Assembly: GCF_010892395.1 (NCBI RefSeq)
Contig: NZ_JAACKB010000292.1
Location: forward strand, 1-6,708
Direction of reading: 5' to 3'
Origin: Sulfurovum sp. bin170
Lineage (GTDB): Bacteria; Campylobacterota; Campylobacteria; Campylobacterales; Sulfurovaceae
Length of the DNA stretch: 6,708 nucleotides
The notes beneath the pieces are model-generated. The model made no database searches, was not told the origin of the DNA, and saw only the letters and a program-made list of their open reading frames with translations. Shown piece by piece: positions 1 to 5,916 of the stretch (positions within the stretch are counted from its first letter, which is position 1; every line of letters begins with the position of its first letter). The translations under genes were made by a program, and so were the position numbers.

Positions 1-589
1 ATAATTGCTGTTTTTCTGAACTATTATAAACTTTAATCTTATATCCAGTTTCTAATTTATTACGAGGGACTATAAAAATAATAGAATCCTCTTCACTAGT
101 CTCTTTATATATAACTTTATTCTTATTATTAATAATCTCTAAAGTAATAGGATAGATAATCCAAGTTTTATTTTCTATCACAAAATACTCATCAGAAGCT
201 TTTAAAACCATAGTACCTTTAGCAGTTTCTGACTCTCCACCCTTACGAGTCACAGCCAGTTTTGTCTGCTCTTTAGAATCAGTAAAAAGCAAAGCAACCA
301 CTTTTATATGCTTTTTAAACCACGCTTTAAAGTCAAAACTCTTCTTCATTTTCAAATGGCTACATGTCTCATTAGATTCTGATGACAGTTGAAGTTGCTC
401 ATCTATAATAACTCTCCCATCCCCTCCTTTAAAACAGACCGTTGAGTTCTGTTCCAAATCTGCTTTATCCCCTTTTTGCAACTCATAAACCTTTTTATCA
501 ATCGTTATGGTCACATTTGCATCTTTGACCACCAAACTGTTTGCAACCATAAACTCTACCATAACCAACAGCACCATTAAGCTCTTCAT
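1..589 (-). CDS. Secreted protein of unknown function, partial (3' end beyond left edge)
   Basis: An open frame starts at ATG 589-587 and runs without a stop through 196 codons to the left edge, so the C-terminus is missing. The first ~16-18 residues (MKSLMVLLVMVEFMVANS) form a short hydrophobic signal peptide, pointing to export. The rest is soluble and beta-rich, with two cysteines (C52, C76) flanking a GGDGRVIID segment, perhaps a disulfide loop, and a Lys/Phe/Trp-rich stretch near residues 82-95. I recognise no named domain. The start is fixed by its neighbour: the stop codon of the CHASE2 gene (592-590) abuts this ATG, and an AGGGAGGAT ribosome binding sequence lies in the last codons of that gene. 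The two are therefore very probably co-transcribed and translationally coupled, and the product may work in the periplasm next to the CHASE2 ectodomain (inference). Function unknown; the reading frame itself is well supported. Confidence 0.8.
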   Translation of the reverse strand, partial: MKSLMVLLVMVEFMVANSLVVKDANVTITIDKKVYELQKGDKADLEQNSTVCFKGGDGRVIIDEQLQLSSESNETCSHLKMKKSFDFKAWFKKHIKVVALLFTDSKEQTKLAVTRKGGESETAKGTMVLKASDEYFVIENKTWIIYPITLEIINNKNKVIYKETSEEDSIIFIVPRNKLETGYKIKVYNSSEKQQL

Positions 590-1897
590 CTAATCCTCCC
601 TATGAAATTTTTTCACAATATACCTATTGATAATCTCTATCGCCCCCACAAACTCAAACAACAAAACAGGCACAAACCAGTTAAACCACTGCTGATAGTG
701 TAGAAGTATAAATAGCGACAACAGCCCCATCACAACTGATGTGATAAACAACGAAATCATAAGCTTTGAGAAGCCTCGGTTGACCAAGAAAATCTTTGAT
801 TGAGTGGGTAGAAGTCTCAAAACTCTATCAGTAAACAAAAAGAGCATCACAAAAATCACAAACACCAAAAATGAACTCTTGTAGAGGTCAAACTGTTTTA
901 GCTTCCCATCAAAATAAAAAAGCGTCATAAGCACATTGGCATGAACTTCTATTCCACTAAGCTTACTCGCCGAAGAGGTCACTTCAAAAATATCATCTTT
1001 GTCATACATTGCTCCCAATAAAATCAGTGCATTATCAAAATTATCCCTATCTATATCTTCTAGTGGATAGTTTGCTGAATAGTAATCCAACATCTCCCAG
1101 TGACTCGGTTTATGATATTTTGATAAAAGGGACTCTTTATAAGTTTTTATGATAAAATTATTCTCTACCACATGTTGCTCTCTGAACTCTTTTGAGATAT
1201 TTCTCTCTTGATTAAACAGATGCCACATCTCTACCGATGCACTCGTATAGTTATGCTCTTGGTTTGTTACACTATGTCTGTAGGAGGCATAAGGTATATA
1301 CCGTCTTGTTTTAGAATCTTTAGAATATGGTAGATAGACTGAAACAAAAACTATCTTTTTGCTTCTTATCAACTCTTGTACTCGGCTGTCTGCCAAAGAC
1401 TCTATATGGTTGTATTTGCTTGTTTTTGGCAACAGAATAGCATAAGCTCTAGGCTTTTTCAAGACCTCTAACAAAATGCTATCCTCTCTGGTTGGCTCTT
1501 TGCCATAGATAGCTGTGGTAAATGAGAAATCATAATCTATAAACATCGCTTTTGGCTGTTTGCTTTTTGGAAGCTTCTCACTTAGCCTATCTATCTTTTC
1601 GATAAACTGAGCTATCTTATCATTGGGAAAGATATACCCATAGTTTGTCTCATTGTCCTCATCCATCAAGTTTTGACTTTTCAAATAATGGTTATCTATC
1701 CCAAAAAGCATCACGCGTGGAGAGTTGGTTTTGACGCTGTTATCTTCTAGGAAAAATTTGCTTAATAGGTCAAATGGTTTATCGACTTGGGCGTATCTTT
1801 TGGTGAGTTCTATATTGGCGTAGTTGTAGATTAGGATGAAAAGAAGTGTGCCTATGGTGGCTTTGATGATGGATAGGGTTAGTTTACTTTTAGTCAT
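590..1897 (-). CDS. CHASE2 domain-containing membrane protein without output domain
   Basis: A 435-residue membrane protein. Residues ~8-27 form an N-terminal membrane helix. Residues ~60-335 form a large periplasmic region with CHASE2 features: an RVMLFGIDNHYL strand, then GYIFPNDKIAQFIEKID, then a KAMFIDYDFSF strand followed by a D..LLEVL helix, a TRRYIPYASYRH strand, and a distal LILLGAMYDKDDIF...SGIEVHANVLMTLFYF segment. This order matches CHASE2 sensor domains. Three closely spaced membrane helices follow (~342-359, 377-399, 404-422), and the chain ends 13 residues later (YIVKKFHRED). Typical CHASE2 proteins end in a cyclase, histidine kinase, GGDEF or Ser/Thr kinase module; none is present here, so any signal must pass through the membrane part or a partner. 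The downstream secreted-protein gene begins on the base after the stop codon. The start ATG lacks a Shine-Dalgarno sequence but has a TATAAT five bases upstream. The ligand is unknown. Confidence 0.85.
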   Translation of the reverse strand: MTKSKLTLSIIKATIGTLLFILIYNYANIELTKRYAQVDKPFDLLSKFFLEDNSVKTNSPRVMLFGIDNHYLKSQNLMDEDNETNYGYIFPNDKIAQFIEKIDRLSEKLPKSKQPKAMFIDYDFSFTTAIYGKEPTREDSILLEVLKKPRAYAILLPKTSKYNHIESLADSRVQELIRSKKIVFVSVYLPYSKDSKTRRYIPYASYRHSVTNQEHNYTSASVEMWHLFNQERNISKEFREQHVVENNFIIKTYKESLLSKYHKPSHWEMLDYYSANYPLEDIDRDNFDNALILLGAMYDKDDIFEVTSSASKLSGIEVHANVLMTLFYFDGKLKQFDLYKSSFLVFVIFVMLFLFTDRVLRLLPTQSKIFLVNRGFSKLMISLFITSVVMGLLSLFILLHYQQWFNWFVPVLLFEFVGAIEIINRYIVKKFHRED

Positions 1898-1902
1898 GGT
1901 TT

Positions 1903-1908
1903 ATTATA
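1903..1908 (-). promoter_or_regulatory. -10 box of CHASE2 gene, possibly leaderless
   Basis: A perfect TATAAT reads on the minus strand from 1908 to 1903, followed by AAACC and then the ATG at 1897. With a 5-base discriminator, transcription would start at or very near the A of the start codon. No Shine-Dalgarno sequence separates the box from the ATG. There is no TTGACA-like -35 at the usual distance (ACCAAA at 1931-1926) and no TG extension, so the box is supported only by its match and position. Confidence 0.45.
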
Positions 1909-2090
1909 GAGTTTTTAGGTTTAGCTTTGGTTGGGCTTTTAGTTTAAGATGTGTGTAAACTCTTGGATGTTTCAAGAGGATGCTGAATTTAAAATATATT
2001 TGAGTATGTTGTGTTGAATGCAGGAAGTTTAAAAAGCAAATCGAACTAGACTTAAACGACAAGAAAAGATAACCCTAAGCCCTCAAAGAG

Positions 2091-2096
2091 TATAAT
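2091..2096 (+). promoter_or_regulatory. -10 box of rpn-like gene
   Basis: A perfect TATAAT lies 33 bases upstream of the ATG at 2130, giving a predicted transcript start near 2103 and a leader of about 27 bases. That leader contains AAAAAGG (2116-2122), 7 bases before the start codon, as a plausible ribosome binding site. No TTGACA-like -35 is visible (GATAAC at 2068-2073), which is common in Campylobacterota promoters. Confidence 0.5.
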
Positions 2097-2129
2097 CAAT
2101 CTAACAATAAATAATAAAAAGGCTAAGAG

Positions 2130-3065
2130 ATGGAGAGAGAACTAATAAGCTTTGATTGGGCAATAAAAAGACTCCTACGAAGCAAAGCAAACTTTGATAT
2201 ATTAGAGGGCTTTTTGTCCGAACTGCTCTTTGAAGATATAAAAATCCTCCAAGTCCTAGAGAGTGAGGGTAATAAAGATAATGAAAAACAGAAGTTAAAT
2301 AGAGTTGACCTCAAAGTTATCAACAGTAAAAAAGAGATAATCATTATAGAGATACAGTTTGCTAGTGAGATTGACTATTTTCATAGAATACTTTTTGAGA
2401 CCTCTAAAGTAATCGTTGAGCATTTAGATAAAGGAAAAGCCTACAAAGAGACAGTAAAAGTTATATCTATCAATATTGTTTATTTTGATTTGGGTAGAGG
2501 AGAGGATTATATCTACAAAGGAACCACAAATTTCAGAGGTTTCCACTCCAATGACAAACTAGAGCTATCACCTAATCAAAAAGAGATGCTCAAAATCGAA
2601 AATATAGAGAGTATTTTTCCAGAGTACTATATCCTGAAAGTTAATAGATTTGATGACAATGCAAAAGATAGTCTGGATGAGTGGATATATTTTCTCAAAA
2701 ATGCCAAGATAAAAGATAGTTTTACAGCTAAAGGGCTGAAAAAAGCAAAAAAAGAGTTTTCGGTTCTGAATCTAAAAGAGGAAGATAGGATAGCTTATAG
2801 CAAGTATCAGAGCAATCTGCACTATGAGGCTAGTATGATTTTTTCTAGTTATGGGGTTGGTAAGATGGAGGGTGTGAAAGAGGGAATAGAACAAGGGGTT
2901 GAGCAAGAGAAACAGGAGAGTCAAAAGAAAATTGAACAAGAGAAGCAGGAGAGTCGAAAAAAAATCATAGATATAGCAAAAAGTTTACTAGATGTTTTGG
3001 ATAGTGAAACTATTGCTCTGAAAACAGGGCTGAGTATTAAAGAGATTGAGGGGTTAAGGAGTTAG
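2130..3065 (+). CDS. Rpn family PD-(D/E)XK nuclease / putative transposase
   Basis: A complete 311-residue protein of the Rpn / PDDEXK_2 ('putative transposase') family, which cuts DNA and has been linked to recombination and, in E. coli, to phage defence. The N-terminus has the family signature SFDWAIKRLL (D9) followed by DILEGFLSELL. The nuclease core shows RVDLKVIN (D60) and, after a short turn, IIIIEIQ (E74, Q76), which fits the D...ExQ catalytic pattern of this family, so the enzyme looks intact. Conserved-type segments include YFHRILFETSKVI and INIVYFDLG. The C-terminal third is helical: residues 245-279 hold an EGVKEGIEQGVEQ stretch and two near-identical 11-residue units. It ends with IIDIAKSLLDVLDSETIALKTGLSIKEIEGL, the usual 'TGLs..eI..L' tail. 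The gene stands alone between two minus-strand units and has its own promoter. No terminal inverted repeats or target duplications were seen, so mobility of this copy is not shown. Full length and frame integrity suggest it is functional. Confidence 0.9.
   Translation: MERELISFDWAIKRLLRSKANFDILEGFLSELLFEDIKILQVLESEGNKDNEKQKLNRVDLKVINSKKEIIIIEIQFASEIDYFHRILFETSKVIVEHLDKGKAYKETVKVISINIVYFDLGRGEDYIYKGTTNFRGFHSNDKLELSPNQKEMLKIENIESIFPEYYILKVNRFDDNAKDSLDEWIYFLKNAKIKDSFTAKGLKKAKKEFSVLNLKEEDRIAYSKYQSNLHYEASMIFSSYGVGKMEGVKEGIEQGVEQEKQESQKKIEQEKQESRKKIIDIAKSLLDVLDSETIALKTGLSIKEIEGLRS
2901..2966 (+). repeat. 33-bp tandem repeat (2 copies) in rpn coiled coil
   Basis: Copy one is 2901-2933 and copy two 2934-2966; they match at 28 of 33 bases. 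They encode EQEKQESQKKI and EQEKQESRKKI, so four of the five base changes are silent and one gives Gln to Arg. The unit length keeps the frame. Expansion or loss of copies would lengthen or shorten the charged helix before the family's C-terminal tail. Variable charged repeats at this place are usual in Rpn proteins. Confidence 0.9.
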
Positions 3066-3105
3066 GTTTCCCTTCAACAAAACATCCCCACCCATCTTAC
3101 GATGA

Positions 3106-3474
3106 TTATTTTAGCACAACCCCATCCACATTAACCTTTGCCATCTCCTCAATCTCACTATCACTCTCAATCTCTGCCAAAACTTGCGTATCAAAAAGAT
3201 AGTTTTGAGCTATAGGCATAAGCTCTCTAGCTAACTTTTTAGAAGATAGAGTATACTTAGCCCCTAAAAGATTGGCAAAGATAGCATCTTTGATATTTTC
3301 AACTTTGATAGCATAAGCTACAGAGTTCTTTTGACAATATTTAGCAAGGTCAAGAGATGAGGGCAGGGTAGGGAGTAGAACGATACTATTAGCAGGAGTC
3401 TCTCTTATATCCTCTTGACTCTTCACACTATAAAATGGTTCAGAGTCAATCCAATGATGACCAAATATCTTCAT
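3106..3474 (-). CDS. Conserved-type hypothetical protein, 122 residues, last gene of ribA operon
   Basis: A small soluble protein with no signal peptide or membrane helix. I do not recognise a named family. The sequence alternates predicted strands and helices: IVLLPTL (31-37), VAYAIKV (52-58), TQVLAEIES (96-104) and VDGVVLK (116-122), with helices between. This resembles half of a beta/alpha barrel or a small Rossmann-like fold, and the LAEIES...VDGVV ending is reminiscent of phosphate-binding TIM-barrel enzymes; that is an impression from pattern, not a domain call. The gene starts three bases after the stop of the PP0621-like gene (TAA TGG ATG), with GAGATAA just upstream as a weak ribosome binding site, and is the fourth gene of the ribA-rsmG unit. 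The next gene is the convergent rpn-like gene, whose stop is 40 bases away. Coding status is well supported by the operon spacing; function is unknown. Confidence 0.75.
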   Translation of the reverse strand: MKIFGHHWIDSEPFYSVKSQEDIRETPANSIVLLPTLPSSLDLAKYCQKNSVAYAIKVENIKDAIFANLLGAKYTLSSKKLARELMPIAQNYLFDTQVLAEIESDSEIEEMAKVNVDGVVLK

Positions 3475-3477
3475 CCA

Positions 3478-3717
3478 TTATCTCTTTTTTGATTTCTCTA
3501 AACATTCATTGGAGCAGTAGGCTTTTTTCTGATAGATAATAGCATCCTCTTCGGTCATATAGGTGGAGCAGTTAGCACACTCTGAAGTAGTCTCTATTTG
3601 ACCAAACTCATGCTTCTCATCGGATGCTTTTTTCTTGTCAATAAATGGAAGTCTTCCTCCTACAAATCTGTAGATAACAGCTGCAACCACTGCAAAGATT
3701 ATTAATTTTAGTAACAC
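3478..3717 (-). CDS. PP0621-like small membrane protein with four-cysteine zinc motif
   Basis: A 79-residue protein if started at GTG 3717. Residues 3-19 (LKLIIFAVVAAVIYRFV) form one membrane helix followed by a short basic linker (KKK, 28-30). The C-terminal part has CANC (C47, C50) and YCSNEC (C68, C72) around a TEEDAI..Q segment, a Cys4 zinc-ribbon pattern typical of the PP0621 family of small proteins with unknown role. The frame extends upstream to an ATG at 3762, but that would overlap rsmG by 41 bases and put a charged stretch before the helix. The GTG is preferred because AAAGGA (3730-3725) lies 7 bases upstream and the protein then begins with its helix. It sits four bases after the rsmG stop and three before the next gene, so it is part of the ribA operon. 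Zinc binding and a membrane-tethered, cytoplasmic or periplasmic zinc domain are inferences. Confidence 0.75.
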   Translation of the reverse strand: MLLKLIIFAVVAAVIYRFVGGRLPFIDKKKASDEKHEFGQIETTSECANCSTYMTEEDAIIYQKKAYCSNECLEKSKKR

Positions 3718-3721
3718 GCAT

Positions 3722-4318
3722 TTATCCTTTAATATAGAGATAGTTTCTCTGATTCTTCTCAATTATATCATAATATATAGGGGAGTCGACCAATTCAAGT
3801 TCACTAAAAACTTTTTCACCTTTATAGAAGAGAAATCTAGTATCATCATCTTGGAGATGTTGGGTAAGAGAGAGTAGCATCTTTGTATTGGTGACGGCAC
3901 GAGAGGTTATAAGTTCAAAAGGTTCACTAAAATGGTAATCTTCTACTCGTTTTTTTACCACTTCTACATTCTCTAACTTTAGCTCCATAGCTACAAACTT
4001 CAGAAATGAGGCTCGTTTATTTCGTGGTTCGCAGAGAACTGTCTTGCACTTGGGATAGGCAATGGCTAGTATCAAACCTGGAAAACCTGCACCTGTCCCT
4101 ACATCTAGTATGGAGTTTGGTCTTTTTATAAATGTATATGGGTAGAGTGAGTCGAGTATATTTTTATAGATTTCATCTTTTGTTTTTGCACCTGTTAAGT
4201 TGTGGATTTTGTTCCACTCCTCTAATAAGGAAGTAAACTTCTCTAACTGTTCAATCTGTCTATTATCAAACGATATATTACTAGATAATATTTTCTCTTT
4301 TAATTGTTTATGATTCAT
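3722..4318 (-). CDS. rsmG: 16S rRNA (guanine527-N7)-methyltransferase RsmG (GidB)
   Basis: A 198-residue SAM-dependent methyltransferase that makes m7G at position 527 of 16S rRNA; loss of this mark gives low-level streptomycin resistance in several bacteria (known for the family). Family hallmarks are visible: EEWNKIHNLTG (33-43) in the N-terminal helix region, the SAM-binding loop LDVGTGAGFPG (71-81), CEPRNKRASFL (96-106) at the second acidic strand, and TSRAV (138-142). The length is usual for the family. The gene begins two bases after the ribA stop codon; no clear Shine-Dalgarno sequence precedes its ATG, so translation probably depends on ribosomes leaving ribA. The same ribA-rsmG order occurs in Campylobacter. 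The frame is intact with no missing motif. Confidence 0.96.
   Translation of the reverse strand: MNHKQLKEKILSSNISFDNRQIEQLEKFTSLLEEWNKIHNLTGAKTKDEIYKNILDSLYPYTFIKRPNSILDVGTGAGFPGLILAIAYPKCKTVLCEPRNKRASFLKFVAMELKLENVEVVKKRVEDYHFSEPFELITSRAVTNTKMLLSLTQHLQDDDTRFLFYKGEKVFSELELVDSPIYYDIIEKNQRNYLYIKG
3725..3730 (-). promoter_or_regulatory. Ribosome binding site deciding the GTG start of the PP0621-like gene
   Basis: AAAGGA lies in the last two codons of rsmG (Lys197-Gly198), 7 bases before GTG 3717. An ATG at 3721-3719 also follows this site but is out of frame with the Cys4 protein and leads to a short frame. This supports GTG as the true start and couples the gene to rsmG translation. Confidence 0.65.
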
Positions 4319-4320
4319 AA

Positions 4321-4887
4321 TTAAAGAAGGTGTCCAAGTTGACTTTTTTTAACATTTAGATAATCCTCATTATAAGGGTTTGAGACGATGCGAATAGGTA
4401 TTCTTTCAACAATCTCTACAGAGCTTAATGAACTCATCTTTTTAGGATTATTGGTTAGAAGTCGTATCTTTTTTATTTTGAAATGTTCCAAAATAGTCTC
4501 CACTATCTCATAAGTTCTCTCATCAGCTTTGAATCCAAGCTGATGATTTGCCTCAACAGTATCGAATCCTTTATCTTGCAGGGCATAGGCATTTACTTTT
4601 CCTAGAAGACCAATATTGCGTCCCTCTTGACGGTGGTAGATTATCATACCACCCTTTTTGCCAATAAACTCTTGTGCAAAGGATAGTTGTTCACCACAGT
4701 CACACTTTTTTGAACTTAGGGCATCACCTGTTAGACACTCGGAGTGGATACGAACTATAGGAGTCTCACCTAGATTATCTGTAAAGAGAGCCAGATGTTC
4801 TCTGTCCCCTTCTTTAAAGGCTTGTATATTAAATATACCATATTTGGTTGGTAGTTTTGCAACTTTGGAAATTTCAACTTGTCTCAT
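4321..4887 (-). CDS. ribA: GTP cyclohydrolase II RibA
   Basis: Catalyses the first committed step of riboflavin synthesis, opening GTP to 2,5-diamino-6-ribosylamino-pyrimidinone phosphate with release of formate and pyrophosphate. Numbered from ATG 4887 (188 residues): the zinc ligands are C51, C62 and C64 in RIHSECLTGDALSSKKCDCG; HRQEGRNIGLLGK (85-97) matches the phosphate/GTP loop; DTVEANHQLGFKADERTY (109-126) carries the catalytic Asp122 and Arg124; LLTNNPKK (143-150) and the YLNVKKSQLGH tail complete the fold. It is a stand-alone RibA, not fused to RibB. The frame also opens at TTG 4893, but that codon lies between the -10 box and the ATG, so the ATG is chosen. It is the first gene of a four-gene operon and faces away from hemB. 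No FMN riboswitch precedes it; there is hardly any leader. Confidence 0.96.
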   Translation of the reverse strand: MRQVEISKVAKLPTKYGIFNIQAFKEGDREHLALFTDNLGETPIVRIHSECLTGDALSSKKCDCGEQLSFAQEFIGKKGGMIIYHRQEGRNIGLLGKVNAYALQDKGFDTVEANHQLGFKADERTYEIVETILEHFKIKKIRLLTNNPKKMSSLSSVEIVERIPIRIVSNPYNEDYLNVKKSQLGHLL

Positions 4888-4894
4888 GGTCAAA

Positions 4895-4903
4895 ATTATA
4901 TCA
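4895..4903 (-). promoter_or_regulatory. Extended -10 promoter of ribA operon, probably leaderless
   Basis: TGATATAAT reads on the minus strand from 4903 to 4895, a perfect extended -10 (TGnTATAAT). Seven bases follow before ATG 4887, so the transcript should start at or one base before the start codon. No ribosome binding site is present or could fit. Leaderless mRNAs are known in Helicobacter pylori. Confidence 0.65.
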
Positions 4904-4908
4904 GTTTA

Positions 4909-4917
4909 TGATAAAAT
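4909..4917 (+). promoter_or_regulatory. Extended -10 promoter of hemB
   Basis: TGATAAAAT matches the extended -10 consensus at eight of nine positions counting the free base. It predicts a start near 4924 and a leader of about 20 bases. That leader holds AAAGGAA (4933-4939), placed 5-6 bases before ATG 4945, a good ribosome binding site. The box is only five bases from the opposing ribA extended -10, so RNA polymerase cannot occupy both at once (inference from footprint size). Confidence 0.6.
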
Positions 4918-4944
4918 TCACCAAATTAATATAAAGGAACAGTT

Positions 4945-5916
4945 ATGTTTACACGATTTAGACGGAAACGAATCAATCCAGTTCTACGAGACCTGCTTCA
5001 AGAGACTCATTTGAGTGTCAATGATTTTATCTATCCACTATTTATAAAAGAGGGTGAGGGGATAAAAAAAGAGGTTGACTCTATGCCTGGGGTTTTTCAG
5101 ATGAGTATAGATGAGATACTTAAGGAGTGTGAAATCCTCAAAGGTTTAGGCATATACTCTATTATCCTGTTTGGAATTCCTGATGTAAAAGATAGCGTTG
5201 GGAGTGATGCACTCTGTGAACGAGGTGTTATCGCTTCGAGTATTAGAAAAATCAAAGAGGCTCACCCTGATATGTTTGTAGTGACGGATTTGTGTTTTTG
5301 TGAATATACAGACCACGGACATTGTGGAGTGCTTGACCCTGTTTTGGAGACTGTTGATAATGATATTACTCTGGACAATCTTGCAAAACAGGCAGTTATC
5401 CATGCAAAAGCAGGGGCTGATATGATAGCACCAAGTGGGATGATGGATGGGATGATAACTTCGATAAGAGATGGGCTTGATATGGTTGGATTTTCTCATA
5501 TTCCTATTATGTCCTACTCTACCAAATTTTCAAGCTCCTATTATGGTCCATTTAGAGATGTGGCAGAGAGTAGCCCAAGCTTTGGAGATAGACGCTCATA
5601 TCAGATGAATCCTGCCAACAGAAGAGAGGCTATTTTGGAGAGTTTGGCAGATGAGGAAGAGGGAGCAGATATTTTGATGGTGAAACCAGCTCTTGCATAT
5701 CTGGATATTGTTCGTGATATTAGAGAGAACTCCTCACTGCCACTAGCTGTATATAATGTAAGTGGTGAGTATAGCATGTTGAAAATGGCGGGAAAAGCAG
5801 GTGTGATAGATTACGATAAAGTTATGATGGAGACTATGATAGGTTTTAAACGAGCAGGTGCAGATATAATCATATCTTATCATGCTAAAGAGGTGGCGAA
5901 ACTATTACAAGGGTAG
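4945..5916 (+). CDS. hemB: Porphobilinogen synthase (delta-aminolevulinic acid dehydratase) HemB
   Basis: A 323-residue cytoplasmic enzyme that condenses two 5-aminolevulinate molecules to porphobilinogen in tetrapyrrole (heme) synthesis. The N-terminal arm [14 protein letters not shown] is typical of the octamer-forming family. [15 protein letters not shown] (114-128) carries the three zinc cysteines C117, C119 and C127, so this is the zinc-dependent type and not the Asp-rich magnesium type. The Schiff-base lysines are K194 in [14 protein letters not shown] and K247 in [22 protein letters not shown] (214-229) matches the substrate lid region, and LADEEEGAD the allosteric metal region. Length equals the family norm. 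The start is supported by AAAGGAA just upstream. It is divergent from ribA and convergent with the downstream acidic membrane protein gene; its stop codon lies inside a short repeat. The divergent hemB/ribA pairing is also found in Campylobacter. Confidence 0.97.
   Translation: MFTRFRRKRINPVLRDLLQETHLSVNDFIYPLFIKEGEGIKKEVDSMPGVFQMSIDEILKECEILKGLGIYSIILFGIPDVKDSVGSDALCERGVIASSIRKIKEAHPDMFVVTDLCFCEYTDHGHCGVLDPVLETVDNDITLDNLAKQAVIHAKAGADMIAPSGMMDGMITSIRDGLDMVGFSHIPIMSYSTKFSSSYYGPFRDVAESSPSFGDRRSYQMNPANRREAILESLADEEEGADILMVKPALAYLDIVRDIRENSSLPLAVYNVSGEYSMLKMAGKAGVIDYDKVMMETMIGFKRAGADIIISYHAKEVAKLLQG

Larger units (their letters stand above)
1898..2129. other. Divergent intergenic region between CHASE2 and Rpn genes
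   Basis: These 232 bases hold the promoter boxes for both flanking genes and no convincing gene. The only short plus-strand frames are 22 codons or fewer and lack ribosome binding sites. A small inverted repeat (CTCTTG 1960-1965 with CAAGAG 1973-1978, 7-base loop) lies in the middle; it has no T-run that would make it a terminator. Nothing here clearly marks the end of a mobile element. Confidence 0.6.

Noticed and set aside
1960..1978. CTCTTG/CAAGAG hairpin in the CHASE2-rpn spacer
   Set aside because: Six base pairs only, no T-run for termination and no transcript known to end there; chance occurrence in AT-rich DNA is likely.
1950..2074. Short plus-strand peptides, such as one starting at ATG 1949 (22 codons) and a frame ending KKQIELDLNDKKR before 2074
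   Set aside because: Too short, without ribosome binding sites, and the second lacks a start codon; a gene remnant cannot be shown.
2123..2344. Minus-strand open frame of 73 codons opposite the start of the rpn gene
   Set aside because: It lies antisense to the conserved N-terminus of the Rpn protein, has Leu/Ser-rich composition typical of an antisense shadow, and has no ribosome binding site.
2130..3065. Rpn gene as the core of an intact transposable element
   Set aside because: I found no terminal inverted repeats or flanking target duplications, and the family is a nuclease whose members are not shown to transpose.
3718..3762. N-terminal extension of the PP0621-like protein to ATG 3762
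   Set aside because: It would overlap the end of rsmG and place charged residues before the membrane helix; GTG 3717 has an AAAGGA site at the right distance.
4888..4944. FMN riboswitch upstream of ribA
   Set aside because: There is no leader long enough to hold one; the predicted transcript begins at the start codon.
4658..5014. Plus-strand open frame of 118 codons across ribA and into hemB
   Set aside because: It is antisense to the RibA zinc-site region and out of frame with hemB; both real genes are certain.
5146..5499. Minus-strand open frame of 117 codons inside hemB
   Set aside because: Antisense to the HemB zinc-binding region; no family features.
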